Positions 32,860 through 32,865 of a DNA stretch of 32,865 bases are shown here, one piece after another (the first letter of the stretch is position 1; every line of letters begins with the position of its first letter). Both the position numbers and the translations under genes were made by a program. A model generated the notes under the pieces. It saw only the letters and a program-made list of their open reading frames with translations. It did not search any database and had not been told where the DNA came from. This DNA is from Acidimicrobiaceae bacterium (GTDB taxonomy: Bacteria > Actinomycetota > Acidimicrobiia > Acidimicrobiales > Ilumatobacteraceae), in assembly GCA_947450115.1 (NCBI GenBank), contig CANFUE010000019.1, forward strand, positions 1 to 32,865, given 5' to 3'.

Positions 32860-32865
32860 CGGCGA

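Overview
The window is 32.9 kb of dense bacterial chromosome with moderate G+C. It has many ATG/GTG/TTG starts, short gaps and 1-4 nt overlaps. The best guess for the source is an actinobacterium, probably a moderate-GC planktonic member of the class Acidimicrobiia. Support: a DivIVA-domain protein, a PDZ-S16 protease close to a UPF0182 membrane protein (a pairing I recall from mycobacteria), an oleB-oleC fusion as known in actinobacteria, and several paralogous short-chain dehydrogenases (SDRs) and Rieske oxygenases. The class is inference; no rRNA is present. I saw no insertion sequence, prophage, CRISPR array or integrase. No gap between genes exceeds about 210 bases.

Layout. 1-1503 (minus): a Rieske oxygenase cut by the window edge, a HEAT-repeat protein and a small membrane protein. 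1556-7628 (plus): PDZ-S16 protease, a large DivIVA-domain protein with a phage MuF-like Cys/His tail, and a UPF0182 membrane protein. 7630-9289 (minus): an NRAMP-superfamily transporter with altered metal-site motifs and a small coiled-coil protein. 9324-12343 (plus): 3-methyladenine glycosylase I whose 3' end runs into an initiator tRNA gene, a strong terminator, a flavin/split-barrel protein, a SnoaL-like protein and an RlmI-type methyltransferase. 12422-16966 (plus): a complete oleA-oleBC-oleD cluster for head-to-head condensation of fatty acyl chains to beta-lactones and long-chain olefins. 17175-17975: cold-shock protein, terminator and a ferritin-like protein.

17986-32106 is a catabolism-flavoured region. 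It holds a minus operon SDR-Rieske-VOC, a LOG-family protein, an SDR-SnoaL pair, an FKBP isomerase, and a plus operon of saccharopine-dehydrogenase-like protein, Rieske oxygenase and a 71-aa unknown. After these come a minus run SDR-epoxide hydrolase-APH-like kinase, a divergent SDR, and a PEP-utilizer-type protein with a swivelling His domain but no ATP-grasp domain. The window ends in a polar amino-acid ABC ATPase (minus).

How they work together. The ole genes form a self-contained pathway: OleA condenses two acyl-CoAs, OleD reduces the 3-keto group, the OleC half closes the beta-lactone and the OleB half decarboxylates it. The Rieske, SDR, VOC, epoxide hydrolase and kinase genes look like pieces of oxidative breakdown of cyclic or hydrophobic compounds. 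No ferredoxin, reductase or substrate-defining gene is present, so substrates cannot be named. The most unusual items are the DivIVA/MuF-like fusion, the tag-tRNA overlap, the degenerate OleD nucleotide-binding loop, the ATP-grasp-less PEP-utilizer and the small protein coupled to a Rieske oxygenase.
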